Assembly (NCBI GenBank): GCA_019648995.1
Contig: BLXT01006904.1
Location: forward strand, 231,579 to 279,075
DNA length: 47,497 nucleotides
Reading direction: 5' to 3'
DNA from: Plakobranchus ocellatus
Taxonomy: Eukaryota; Mollusca; Gastropoda; Plakobranchidae
The notes below the pieces were generated by a model. That model was not told the origin of the DNA, searched no databases, and saw only the letters and a program-made list of their open reading frames with translations. Shown one piece after another: positions 22,656 to 32,245 of the stretch (position 1 is its first letter; each line of letters starts with the position of its first letter). The position numbers and the translations under genes were made by a program.

Positions 22656-24487
22656 CCTTTTCAGGAACTCTTCTCTCAGCAATTCCATACAATGACTGTG
22701 ATGAGCTTGAATGATTCAGACTCAGCTGCAACAATCACCAAGCAAGGCTAAAGCAATTCATCTGGAAAGTTTGCATGATAAGAGACCAGATGAAATTTTA
22801 ACTCAAAGTGCAAACTAAAAAGGCAAAATTATGTATCTTTTTAATAGCCAAACCACAAATATAGCACAAAAATAAAATTTTTCTTTGTAGACAGTGTTCC
22901 ATTGTGATGACAGCTAAACTTTAAAACATTCACAAATGAATAATTCCAATGCTCTACCTTTACATCTCTATTGTTCAATACTAGATAGACTGCTTTCCTC
23001 AATTCTCTTCTCCCTTTTGATCTCTCACTCATTAGCATCGGTGAGTGAAAAAACTATTAGTGCTACCAAACAATATAACTCTACAACAGGCAGGCTAGGC
23101 TTTTAGCACACTTCATTAGTTGAGAGTTGAGAAATTACAGGCTATACTTACACCTTTCTACAGTCTAACAATGCCGTCCCTGGTCACAATCACATTGCAC
23201 ACCACTGTCAATTGTCCCTTGTATTTCACAGCTTATTGCAGGTCCCCCCTTAGAAATTTTGACTGTATTGAAATTTCTCCTTACTATCAAAAGTACCCTG
23301 AAGCTATAGAGTATCACTGTAGGTGAGGATGGACTAAAACATTTTTTACAGGCAGTATATATTTTACCTGAAGTCTGATATAAAAGGCAAATATTTCTTA
23401 ATGACACAAGTAAAAATTAAGTTTTATATTCTTAATTTAATATCAACAATAGAAAAAGGATTTGTAAAAAACAAAAGCACATCATCAGACTTTGTGCAAC
23501 TTTTTTTTTCTAAGTGTAAGTATCGTATTAGGCGAGTTTAGAGGAATGAGGTCTTGTATTTACAACACTGGCTGTGCATTTAATTGTCCACTGGTGGCTT
23601 ACATGAGATACTTCAACCTGGAAAAGTAAAAAAGTATTATTCTGGTTTTTCATGTTTGTACACCATTTTTTATTTAAGCCTAATAAGATAGTGCCTAGTT
23701 ATTGGTTGATCTTTTGCTCATTAATCTTAGCAAAAGACAATCTTTGTCCTGAATATGAATTGAACACCCAACATCTCACATGGTAGCAGAGCATCCTAGT
23801 AAGTGAATCACTGTTCACCTAGCTGGGTGGGTAGCTTCACAATACACTGTAGTGATAATGTTGAATTGTTGCAAAAATTTATACCACAGATTCTTACCTC
23901 AAACATTAGGTAGATTGAAGCATTGATGCAAAAACAACGATCTTGATATCAAACAATACAGAATGTAGGATACTCGTTCACACAACTGTGACTTCTATTA
24001 TACAAAATGGTACCAACAAATACAGGAATTTAAGTATTACAAACAAATATTCCATACCCTGCATGTATTGAAAACACCTGCAATTGCACAAGAAAAAGGC
24101 GACTGAGGTTTGTGACAAATCAATGGATTTATTATGTGAAAACGAATAAGGCAGAAAACAGACAAGGTCTGAGGTAATGTACTTGAGAAGGCCAATTTTG
24201 AAGTTTCTTCAATATAGCTAAATTGCATATCAATTTTTAGCTTAGGATATAGGGATTACGAAAATAGTAATGTTATGAGCAAGAGGTCCTTCGCATGGGC
24301 CAAAATCAAGGCCAAGGACACTCACTTTTAATTTTCCTCAAAATGTGTTTTCTGGCATACTAGTCAAGATATTTCTCAGGGAAGGCTTCTAAATTGTTCA
24401 AAACGACGAAATGTAGCCAAAATTAGTAATTTATTATCAAGGGAGGTAATTACACAAAGAAAAATTAAAACGAAATAGAGAAATACA
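22656..24487. other. No exon recognised (inside putative gene span)
   Basis: AT-rich. Short minus frames at 22841-23038 and 23165-23407 show no family motif. I see nothing I can support. Confidence 0.4.
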
Positions 24488-24529
24488 TCATAAAACTAAA
24501 TAAAAAAAAAAAAAAAGTGGCCTCTGTTG

Positions 24530-24679
24530 TCCACAGAAACTTGTGCAGTGTTCAGGACTTCTCTTGTCTAGAAATCGGGTGGCCCTGGGGCAATAAGCCC
24601 AATGTCCGAAGACATATGCCATTCCACTTCTCGTTAAAAAACGGAAGCTAAAATCAGCATCCTCTGGAGCATCAATCAC
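24530..24679 (-). pseudogene. Candidate C-terminal exon of the decayed gene
   Basis: After acceptor TTTTGGCAG the frame reads VIDAPEDADFSFRFLTRSGM. This resembles the C-terminal V-x-D-x-x-x-D-x-x-x-x-F-x-x-x-SG barrel-like tail that I recall in this and some other mobile-element-linked families. The frame stays open to 24488 through a T run; the lower border is not defined. Confidence 0.4.
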
Positions 24680-24818
24680 CTGCCAAAACAGTTTTGCAGA
24701 GGCACTCTTAATTCCTTTGTTTTTCATTTTACTTTAAATAGACAATGTTTTCCAAAGTAATAATTTGCTCCGATTTTTTGTTTGCTAATCACTTATGGCT
24801 ATGGAAATTAGAATTAAT

Positions 24819-25070
24819 ATCATCATGGTGCTGCCAATATTGCCTAACTCATTTTTGACCTAATGGAGAAAATCGAGTTTAAGTGATTTTAAAAGCCAAT
24901 ATAAAACCTATAGTGCAGAATTAGAAATTATTAATTATAAAAAATTGGCCCGGCACTTTAATTTTTTTCTTATATCAGGTGTTGTGTTATGTAGTAATGT
25001 CTCTAAAAAAAGGTATCATTCGATTTTTGCATAAGTCAGACTTAGGCAGTATTGGCAGCACCATGACGAT
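24819..25070. mobile_element. 252-bp MITE
   Basis: Terminal inverted repeats of about 32 bp: left ATCATCATGGTGCTGCCAAT (then ATTGCCTAACTC) and inverted right ATCGTCATGGTGCTGCCAAT (then ACTGCCTAAGTC). The interior is AT-rich with no coding. It lies in an intron of the decayed gene. A possible AT dinucleotide flanks both sides; the superfamily is unknown. Confidence 0.85.
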
Positions 25071-25299
25071 ATGCCATATATATATTTACATATATTGTAA
25101 TACTCACCACAGCATAGTATATTTTTTAAAACTTGTCGACCTTCATCTTCAAATAGTCTTCTACTTTAATTTTGACTTTCTTCTACAGGCTGAAATAAAA
25201 AAAAAAACAAAATTGTAAAAAGATATGAATTAATGCAAAAACTGAAGTCAACCCAACAAAAATTGTTTCAAAATCCAAGGATATAAAATTTGCTCTTAC

Positions 25300-25374
25300 C
25301 TTTCTTGTTCTAGTTGAGCTTGTGTTTCTGGTACTGTGCTCTCCAGGAATGCTTGGCTGAGAACTGCATCCATG
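25300..25374 (-). pseudogene. Candidate 3' exon of the decayed gene
   Basis: A 75-base block between acceptor CTCTTTAG and donor GTAAGA, reading MDAVLSQAFLESTVPETQAQ and LEQER. Splice sites are good, but the product is not recognised. It could be a hinge before the C-terminal block at 24.6 kb. Confidence 0.45.
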
Positions 25375-25581
25375 CTAAAGAGTGTACATATACATAAGAA
25401 AAAATGATTAATATGAAGGAGAGTTGAAAGACAGTCTTTTTCATTTCTGGAGGAGAAATTCTGATTGACTTAAATATAGGCTTGTGCAGAAATAAGATAA
25501 GATCAAAACAATTTTGGAAATATCAGCATTTCAATTTTAATAAAATATCACAAATAACAGTTTTGATTACCTAGGTTTGAG

Positions 25582-25792
25582 CTAGTGGATTATACATTCT
25601 CCCACAATAACCTGGTTGATGCAGTGGTGGGTTTTTCCCACGCGGCACACACAGCAAAAGCAGGCAAGGCTAATAGCCTGGATGAAATAATCGGCTAGCC
25701 TTTGAAATTGGTGGAATTTCCGTGTGCCTGGAATGGTTTGTAGCTGGTCCACAAGGTCGACACACTCAGTGGAATTAATATGGATGTATTCC
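25582..25792 (-). pseudogene. Decayed gene, PGT/CFC exon
   Basis: Acceptor AACTTTAG. It continues the phase as EYIHINSTECVDLVDQ, LQTIPGTRKFHQF and SLACFCCVCRVGKTHHC, then NQVIVGECIIH and a TGA/TAG region at 25582. Relatives have PGT-x-x-FH and CFC-x-x-C followed by a G-x-W/E ending. An alternative donor at 25611 (CAG then GTTATT) could link to more 3' exons. Confidence 0.8.
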
Positions 25793-25907
25793 CTAAAGTT
25801 TTTGAAAAGAAAATATAGTACCAATTAGTGGGAAATAAGTTATCAAGCCTACAGATTAGAAAATTATAAGTGTTGATGTGGCCTTTATTTAAGAATTATC
25901 CATGTAC

Positions 25908-26112
25908 CTTTTATCTGGTCTGTAATGATAATTTAAAAATACAATCATATCCGATGCATTTTTAAACTCAGTCCTTCATATGTTGCTTTTTTCAAGGCCT
26001 GGCTCATCACTCCAGTCTCTCCATCTGCCTCACCTTTCCCATGTTCAGAGCCATAAAAAAGACACTGAGGCGCTTTCTGCATCAAGCTCAAGTCGTAAAA
26101 TGTCCCTTTTCC
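25908..26112 (-). pseudogene. Decayed gene, HGKG motif exon with frameshift
   Basis: It starts GKGTFYDLSLMQKAP, which joins RYK from the previous exon into the RYKGKGTF signature. LFYGSEHGKGEADGETGV follows. A one-base shift near 25962 leads to KNASDMIVFLNYHYRPDKR and donor GTACAT. The junction and motifs are the best evidence for the family. Confidence 0.8.
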
Positions 26113-26229
26113 CTGAAATAAAAAAAAATTCATGTGCTTGATAATATTAATGTAGATGAATTATATAGTGCGAATAAAGAGGAAGGTTTTAAGTTTTAAT
26201 TCTGTCTGAACAAGTAGAAAATACTTTAC

Positions 26230-26466
26230 TTTGTACCGAGAGGCAGCCATCACTCTATATGGTGACTTTTTTTTATTGAAACAGACATGTTTCAAAATCT
26301 GTAGAGTCCTGTTGGTGAACTCCAGAATGATGATCATGTTGTATATAAATATATCATGTGTCATGAAAATCAGACTGCGACATACAGCAGGGTGGACCAT
26401 GATCTGGTTTTTCCAAAAATGTGCATTGTTAATTTCCTCTGAAGTCCTGAACCATGACAACTTCTC
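26230..26466 (-). pseudogene. Decayed gene, DF-motif exon with internal deletion
   Basis: It enters in frame as EVVMVQDF. The conserved AENY-type residues expected next are missing and the frame shifts. It then reads SEEINNAHFWKNQIMVHPAV, FMTHDIFIYNM, LEFTNRTLQILKHVCFNKKK and MAASRYK to a GTAAAG donor in phase 0. The Asp of V-x-DF is a candidate catalytic residue in the family (inference only). Confidence 0.75.
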
Positions 26467-26601
26467 CTATATAAAGAAAGTAAATTGAAAAGAATGTTTT
26501 CCTCATGGAAAAAAAAAAAAAAACAGAAAAAAGTAACTACCACAAATCAGTATTGAAATAACTCATGAAAGTTATAAAACTTAACAAGAAGGAAAACCTA
26601 C

Positions 26602-26724
26602 CATCTTCAGGGTTAGCCCTACACAGTTTGTTGTGGTTGCACTGCTAAAATGCAGTAAAGAAGGGCCACAAGAAATTGTTGCCCTTCATAGGTGCGATAT
26701 CATTCTGCCTTTTTGCAAGTAGAT
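26602..26724 (-). pseudogene. Decayed gene, exon with in-frame TAG
   Basis: Phase 1 to 1. It codes for DLLAKRQNDIAPMKGNNFLW and PFFTAF, a TAG at 26645-26647, then QCNHNKLCRANPED. Relatives have a DLL...H-x-x...F...QH segment just before the V-x-DF motif. The stop sits where CAG would give QQCNHN. Confidence 0.7.
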
Positions 26725-26834
26725 CTTTGAACAGAAAAGAAAATGATAAAAAATGATTGTGATTAGAATAAGGACGGTCAATAGATTTATGATTTTGAAT
26801 ATTAGCTGAAACTAGGGTAATTCTGCAAGCTTAC

Positions 26835-26964
26835 CTGACAGCTTACTCCTTGGCAATGGGTTCAACCTTGCCTCCATTTTTCTCCAACTTGACCTATGCA
26901 CTGCAGATGTCTCTGCAGAATATTTTGAATAGCCTCAGTTTGTCTAGGCAAGCAGTACCACGGC
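26835..26964 (-). pseudogene. Decayed gene, exon with TAG and frameshift
   Basis: Acceptor ATTTTAG, donor GTAAGC. It begins in phase with the previous exon (DKLRLFKIFCRDICSA), meets TAG at 26894-26896, then reads VKLEKNGGKVEPIAKE. A one-base shift is then needed to reach SKLSDLL, which continues in the next exon. Confidence 0.6.
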
Positions 26965-27060
26965 CTAAAATATAAAAATAATTTTGTTTTCTTCTGTTCT
27001 CTATGATCGCTAGCAATGTATAATGTGAAAAAAACTGAGCAAAAATTTGGGTTAACTCAC

Positions 27061-27197
27061 CATCAATACACAACTCATGTTTGGCCACCTGCCATCGAAT
27101 AGGCATGACAGAAACTTTTTAACATTTCCATCTCTCTGGGCAAATTGTCCTGATGCACCAAGTAGCCTGCTGAGGGATGCAATTTTATTTTTTAAGT
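27061..27197 (-). pseudogene. Decayed gene, exon with homopolymer frameshift
   Basis: Acceptor TTTCACAG, donor GTGAGT. Continuing from CTNI, the frame needs RLKNKIASL, but the A run after CTT has one base too many (about 27187-27192), which shifts the frame. After it come LLGASGQFAQRDGNVKKFLS and FDGRWPNMSCVLM. A homopolymer sequencing error could also explain it. Confidence 0.6.
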
Positions 27198-27301
27198 CTG
27201 TGAAATGGAAGGAAATGCTTTGTTATTTGCGGGCTCAATTTTCAGTGATTTCTAATTACCTTAAGATTAAAAATATAACACAACCTATACATTACCTTAT
27301 A

Positions 27302-27519
27302 TTTGTGCAGTATACACAAAGACAGCTTTCAAGTTGAACTTTTCCTATCAACTTTACATTTGCTTGAAAAAGTGTGACACTGATTTTCCCCTCCTGGTTT
27401 CTCCCTTTGAAAAGCACATAAGCATCTTTTAGGATCCTCAGCATAATGCGGGCAGGGCCAAATTTATTTGTATATCTGGCATTAGGAAGCATCCTCAACA
27501 CATCATCACAACAGTAGAA
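27302..27519 (-). pseudogene. Decayed gene, PGK-like segment exon
   Basis: Acceptor TCCTCTCTAG, donor GTAATG, no stops. It reads FYCCDDVLRMLPNARYTNK, IMLRILKDAYVLFKG, KISVTLFQANVKLIGK and LESCLCVYCTNI. Relatives have the same order, DD-x-SR...PG/PNA...F-x-x-LRP...C-x-C-x-x-H/C, where the Cys cluster may bind metal (inference). Confidence 0.75.
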
Positions 27520-27649
27520 CAGCTAGAGAGGAAAGTAAATCAAATTTAGTACATAAGCATTCTGTAAAGACTAAGAATATTATAAAATAACGGTAATGTA
27601 AAAATTAAATATTTAAAAAAAAAATTATCTGCACTTTATCATAAAGGGA

Positions 27650-27892
27650 TTAGGTGACGGCTTCATTCTCCTGTAAGGATTTCAAAATTGGATTGTCTTC
27701 AGTTTCAATCTCTAGCTCCTCCTCAATATTGCAGCTTGTTTGCTCATCAAATAAGCAAGGGCAAGATGCCTTTTGGTCCTGCTGGTCCAATATTGCAGCA
27801 AGATTTTCTAGGGTGCGGGGATTTTGCAGGCCTAATGCAGACTGAGCATATTCAGCCGAGGTCATACCAAGCTGCATTGCCTGGGCATTGTA
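27650..27892 (-). pseudogene. Decayed gene, 80-codon open block ending in TAA
   Basis: The acceptor TTTCAG continues phase 0 from the previous exon. It is open for 80 codons (AMQLGMTSAEYAQSALGLQN, TLENLAAILDQQDQ, then an acidic tail EEELEIETED) and stops at 27650. No donor is evident. It may be the terminal exon of a separate transcript or an exon whose donor was lost. The protein is not recognised. Confidence 0.5.
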
Positions 27893-28007
27893 CTGAAATT
27901 TAATAGGTTTATAAAAAAAACAGTCAGTTTGGTATGGGTTTCAAATAAAAAGAACTTAAACTTTAATTTTCCGGAAAGAAAAAAAAACAACCCAAAAAAA
28001 CACTTAC

Positions 28008-28131
28008 AGTATGATTTAGATAGTAGATAGCTTGACACATCCTCATCCAGGTGAAGGTTTGCTAGGCAAGACTGCTGCCAACTTTTGCCATTCTTCTTTT
28101 TTCCTGGTCATATTTTTTTCTTTCCTTTAAC
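28008..28131 (-). pseudogene. Decayed gene, exon with in-frame TAG
   Basis: Acceptor CTTTTAG and donor GTAAGTG, phase 2 to 0. It reads LKERKKYDQEKRRMAKVGSS, then a TAG at 28062-28064, then QTFTWMRMCQAIYYLNHT. The open reading on both sides of the stop suggests a single-base change from CAG. Confidence 0.6.
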
Positions 28132-28134
28132 CTA

Positions 28135-28650
28135 AAAGAAATAAATATGAATAACAAGCAGCTGAAAATTCTACAAGGGGGAACATTTCATTTTACAGAA
28201 TACTCTAAATTACAGGGGAAAAAAATCAGTTGAAATAGAGAAACCCTCACCTTATAGTTGCTTTTTTTGATGGCTAAGAAGATCCCTCTTAATTTTTCTC
28301 ATTTTTGTATTATAAGCACAAAAGCTCATCTGGAGTCATGTCTTGTGGTCTTTTCTATTCAGCATCAATGGAGCATGGCAGTATACTGCTGTTCCTTGTC
28401 TCAGGACTTGCCTCCTGTTTTTTTTTATAATATCACTCTCTTTCTTGTGCTCTGTAGTCAATAAAATGATTAATGATTTTATAATTGTCATCTCCACTAT
28501 ATTATAGTTTGAGACAAAGAAATAATATTGTAAGCTTTATTGTATTACTTTACTAGCTTGAAGAATTTCGAGAATTAAACTGATACTATTAATAGTGACA
28601 ACAAACTGTATTATTATTTATATTTTAACCAATTTCATATTTTTTTCTCT
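28135..28650 (-). pseudogene. Intron, possibly with a decayed exon
   Basis: Between two called exons, the minus strand at about 28260-28400 contains DMTPDEL and MRKIKRDLLSHQKKQ in different frames, with stops between them. This could be a broken coiled-coil exon, or chance. Confidence 0.3.
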
Positions 28651-28654
28651 GAAC

Positions 28655-28827
28655 CTCTTTTCTTCCTTTTTTGCTTCATGCTCCTCAATTTTTGCTCTTG
28701 TGTGTTGACGCTCTTCCCATTTTTGTTTAGCCTCATCTCTTCTCTTCTAAACCCTCTCACTCTGTTTTTGTATGTACTCATGTTTTTCTGGATTTTTTTC
28801 CTTAATTTTCCATCTGTACAGGGTTGA
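28655..28827 (-). pseudogene. Decayed gene, basic coiled-coil exon
   Basis: Acceptor CTAAATCAG, phase 0 to 2. It is rich in Lys, Glu and Arg (LYRWKIKEKNPEKHEY, RRDEAKQKWEERQH, IEEHEAKKEEK). Similar NPEK-x-x-EY plus basic coiled-coil stretches occur at the N-termini of the same family as I recall. An in-frame TAG lies at 28745-28747. Confidence 0.6.
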
Positions 28828-29317
28828 CTGATTTAGCATGATGAATAACTAATGAAGAAATGTATTCAATGGATGTTTTACTTAAATCTTACATTGAACT
28901 TACTTTCATACATAATTAAGTTGAAAGTTCAAGAGCACTTTAATTTAATACTCACAATTAAAACGCGAGACCAGAATCTTTGACTTGGCAAAGAAAGAGA
29001 TCGTTTATACCATTAAAAGCAGTATGGTTAACAGAAAAACAAATGATATAATTTATTGAAAAAGGTATATATCCAAACGAATTCCTTTCTCTAAATCTAA
29101 CCTGAATACAAGATAGAGAGCTTGATCCCACATACTAGATCTATGTAGATCTCGACTCAGGCAAATGTTTCCGATCCCTCACCTTTTTTTGATTGACAAT
29201 TAAACAACATTAAACATTTTTTTAAAAAATAATCTTTGAATCTGTACAAAATTTGAACTTAAAATGAAAAAAAAAATTAACTTGGAAAAAAAATGTTGAG
29301 ATTCATTTCTGTCTTAC

Positions 29318-29397
29318 CTTGGCAGAGTCCTCTCCTAAAGTAGTTCCTTCCTGTCGTGATTCCTGCACCCTCACAACTTTATTAACGCATAAAATCA
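29318..29397 (-). pseudogene. Candidate 5' exon of the decayed family gene
   Basis: An 80-base block between acceptor GTGTTTTAG and donor GTAAGA ends in phase 0, which fits the next block. It codes for VRVQESRQEGTTLGEDSAK. There is no usable ATG in frame inside it. I place it by splice phase only. Confidence 0.4.
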
Positions 29398-29551
29398 CTA
29401 AAACACGAATTTATTGCAAATCCTTGCTAACACAGCTTCTAGAATAGCACATCCTTCAAATAAAACAAACTCAACGGCAAAATATAAAATATTTTTCAAA
29501 ATATCACAGGCAGAAAAAATGCGTTTCTATGGCCTCCTCTATTTTCTGCCA

Positions 29552-29967
29552 TAAGACAAGCTGTCCCAAAAACCAATTTAAAAAAAAAGTCACTGTCACT
29601 TTGTACACTCAAAAGAACATATCTTGAAACAATAAGAACCCAATGAAAACAAGCACTGTTGTCTGAACATTTTACCTACTACTGTAAGTGACAAGAATCT
29701 CAAAAACAAGAAAGACAAGCTGTCCCAAAAAAACAATTTAAAAAATTTACTATGACTTTGTACATTTCTCACCTATGGGACTGTAAAGAACATGTCTTGA
29801 AACAATAAGAACAACTGAAAACAACCACCGTTGATCATTTCATCTACTACTACTGTAAATAGTAACTACGTGACAAGAATCTGAAAACAAGAAAAACATG
29901 CTGCCCCACAAACCAATTAAAGTCAGTGTCACTTTGTACTTTGAAGACACATGGATCCCCCCCCCCC
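29552..29967. repeat. ~160-180-bp tandem repeat, about 2.4 units, runs into a gap
   Basis: The word ACAAGCTGTCCC (or ACATGCTGCCCC) recurs at 29556, 29715 and 29896. It is followed each time by CCAATTTAAA, TTTGTAC, CTTGAAACAATAAGAAC and GTGACAAGAATCT. The third unit breaks at a C run and the N gap at 29968. Confidence 0.9.
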
Positions 29968-29971
29968 NNNN
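29968..29971. other. Assembly gap (4 N)
   Basis: Four N directly after a C11 run, so probably a collapsed or unresolved repeat. Confidence 0.99.
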
Positions 29972-30184
29972 TCTCTTCTTTTTGTGATGATTTTTGTTAT
30001 ATACAGAATTTAATATCAATATGGAAGCTCTCCCACCCCTACAAACAGCTACAGCTAAAAAGTGTGATGAAAATAAAAAATGCAAGCACTGTAGTATGTG
30101 TAATTCATATATTGATTGCTTATTGACATATTCAGTCCTCTATTTATCTGTGGTGACAGGTTTTGTTCCCTCATTTTCCCCCAC

Positions 30185-30340
30185 AGAGCATTATCAGTTA
30201 CCTAAGCTAATTACTAACAAAGGTAAAAATTCATTAAAAATCTAAACGAGTATATGAAGAAAAAGTTTAAAAGGAAACTGTAAAAAGTCTCAGATATTTT
30301 CATAAACACGATGTTCTTTTAAGTTTCTTACCTCATAGAC
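30185..30340 (-). mobile_element. Jockey-like LINE 3'-tail fragment
   Basis: Shares GAGTATATGAAGAAAAA, TTTAAAAGGAA-CTGTA-AAAG and CTCAGATATTTTCATA with the tails at 32872-33270, in the same orientation. Confidence 0.7.
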
Positions 30341-31049
30341 CTTTTATTTCCGATAATGGTATTGTTTTGATGTTAATATTGGTCTTTAGTTACTTCATAA
30401 ATAAATAAATCTTGTAGGGGCAGTAGCAATATTTCTGGAATATAAAAACTATTTCACTAAATAAACTGATAATAGTGTGCCATGCACTAGCCAAAGGGGA
30501 TTATAGTATCAACGTTGAACTTGAGGTGATAAATATGTACATCAGCATAAAAAAATGTAGTAAAGTAAAAATACCACAGGTGGTTACAAAACAAGTCTTG
30601 TGTAAAATGTGATCGTTTCAGGTAAGTAAGCTCTAAAATCACAGAGCAGTTATTACTAGATTTTTTTCTACTGATTTTGGAAGTTTCACAATAGATGATA
30701 TCAAAATGATTGTTATGTTTTATTTGTGACAAACTTCTGTTTTTCTTTCATACAGTTAATTCTTTTTGTCTCATTATGAGATGCTTTTTAACAATATATG
30801 GTTATCCATAAAAAAAAATCTCAATGGCATGTAATTTTACTATCAACCTCAAATTAAATTTTCCTTTCTGACCATAAAATTGATCTCCTGAAATTATAAA
30901 ATTACAAAATAAAAAAAATGCAGACAATCAGATTAAATGCCTGGCACAGTGTCATATTTTTCATAGAAATGTGTAATATGCAGCATAGATTCGTTGGTTC
31001 ATATTTAACCAGCCGTGATTGAGTTTTCTTTTTTTGTTGCAATTATACC
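30341..31049. other. No gene recognised
   Basis: AT-rich; nothing supported. Confidence 0.35.
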
Positions 31050-31420
31050 TTCAAAGACTCGATTCATTCATGTATTGTTAACAAACCTAGTCCACCACTT
31101 ATCAGAGATCTGATGGTTACGATTCATTCATTTTCTCTAACAGGCTATTACCAATCAGTTGCTGAAAAGGATCAAAATAAAAAAAATCTAAAATCCATAA
31201 AAAAAAAAACAAAAAACGAATATATATGAAATGTTTAGAAAAATAACACTGTACACTTTCCACACATTTAGCTTAATCATTATATAAGAGGGACTGATCT
31301 CTCAAAAAAGTCTTATGTATGTCAATTACATTGCAGTATTTACAACTAGTGTCCTGAAAATCTACGCACTCAAATAATGACAGAGTGTGTAGAGGTTGTT
31401 GCAAGTGTGACAACATTAGA
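31050..31420 (-). mobile_element. Jockey-like LINE 3'-tail copy
   Basis: CCTAGTCCACCACTTATCAG, GAGGGACTGATCTCTC, AAAGTCTTATGTATGTCAAT and GTAGAGGTTGTTGCAAGTGT correspond one by one to words in 33080-33420. The coding part is only the last residues and is degraded. Confidence 0.75.
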
Positions 31421-32040
31421 GAATATACATTGATTTGTTGAAAAGATTAGCTGCATCTATCCATGTAGTATGCTCAATTTTTATTCACTCATTTTATGGA
31501 AAAAATTGTAACTGCGATGTTTTGATCATTTTAGAATTAGCATTGTGCCACCTTTTGATTATCTTAATTATAAGCTTTGCAAATAGGACTTCTGTTCCAA
31601 CATGCTGTCTTAAGCTCCAACCACACTGCCACCAACATTTCCAATCACTAAAACATCATATTGATCACCTTTCTTTGGTCTCTAAATCAAAGTATAACGA
31701 TACCACATGCCATATAAAATTGAATCAGAACAGTAAATGTTTAGTTACGGAGATCAAGAAAGGAGGTATTACCTATCAAGTCTTGCACTTCTTTGTAACA
31801 GAATAGATCAAGCCTTACTTTCAGTATATGTATTGTATTTTTGTCATAAGAAGAAGAAAGGAAAGATTAAGACAAAAACCCAAAATGTTGACGCTACCTC
31901 AGTTACATTTATTTGCCACAACTCAACAATGTAAACTAAAACAAGTGAAACTAGATCTAAGCTGCAAATTATATATAACACAAAATATGTAGTATATGAT
32001 ACATTGAACGACTCATTCGTGATTTAAAATTTGGCTCCAG
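31421..32040. other. No gene recognised
   Basis: A 123-codon plus frame (31435-31806) has no domain I know and looks like chance in this AT-rich sequence. Confidence 0.35.
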
Positions 32041-32054
32041 AGGGTTTGCCAAAA

Positions 32055-32245
32055 CGTGGGCTGTTATCATAGTTATGAACAAAAGATTTTCTGTAAGAAC
32101 TCATCAATACATACATTTTGATTTTGTGAGTGTGATAGCATACAAAGTACTGCTTTAAGTTAAAAAAAAACGGTTTTGATTGCATACTTGGTGTTTAAAT
32201 TAACCAAATAAGTTTCGTTCATAACTATGATGACAAAAACACCAA
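32055..32245. mobile_element. Candidate short MITE
   Basis: TGTTATCATAGTTATGAACA at about 32062-32081 has its inverted partner at about 32216-32235 (TGTCATCATAGTTATGAACG when inverted). The ~150-bp interior has no frame. Exact ends and target duplication are not clear. Confidence 0.55.

Larger units (their letters stand above)
20813..29397 (-). pseudogene. Decayed multi-exon gene of an uncharacterised multicopy animal family
   Basis: At least ten exon-like blocks run right to left with good GT-AG borders, but the reading is broken by four TAG codons and several frameshifts. The 3' half reads in order: DVLRMLPNARYTNKFGPA, LESCLCVYCTNI, NDIAPMKGNNFLWPFF, VMVQDF, NAHFWKNQIMVHPAV, MAASRYK joined to GKGTFYDLS, SEHGKGEADGETGV, LQTIPGTRKFHQF and LACFCCVCRVG. 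From memory, the same order occurs in large uncharacterised protein families of cnidarians, molluscs and fish (QYKGKGTF, HGKG-x-x-DGE, PGT-x-x-FH, CFC). Their high copy number suggests a mobile-element origin, but their biochemical role is unknown. Because introns are kept, this is not a retrocopy. The 5' third (27650-29397) and the 3' blocks left of 25300 are assigned by splice phase or position only. Confidence 0.8.

Noticed and set aside
31435..31806. 123-codon plus frame
   Set aside because: No domain, composition and flanks look like chance in AT-rich repeat DNA.
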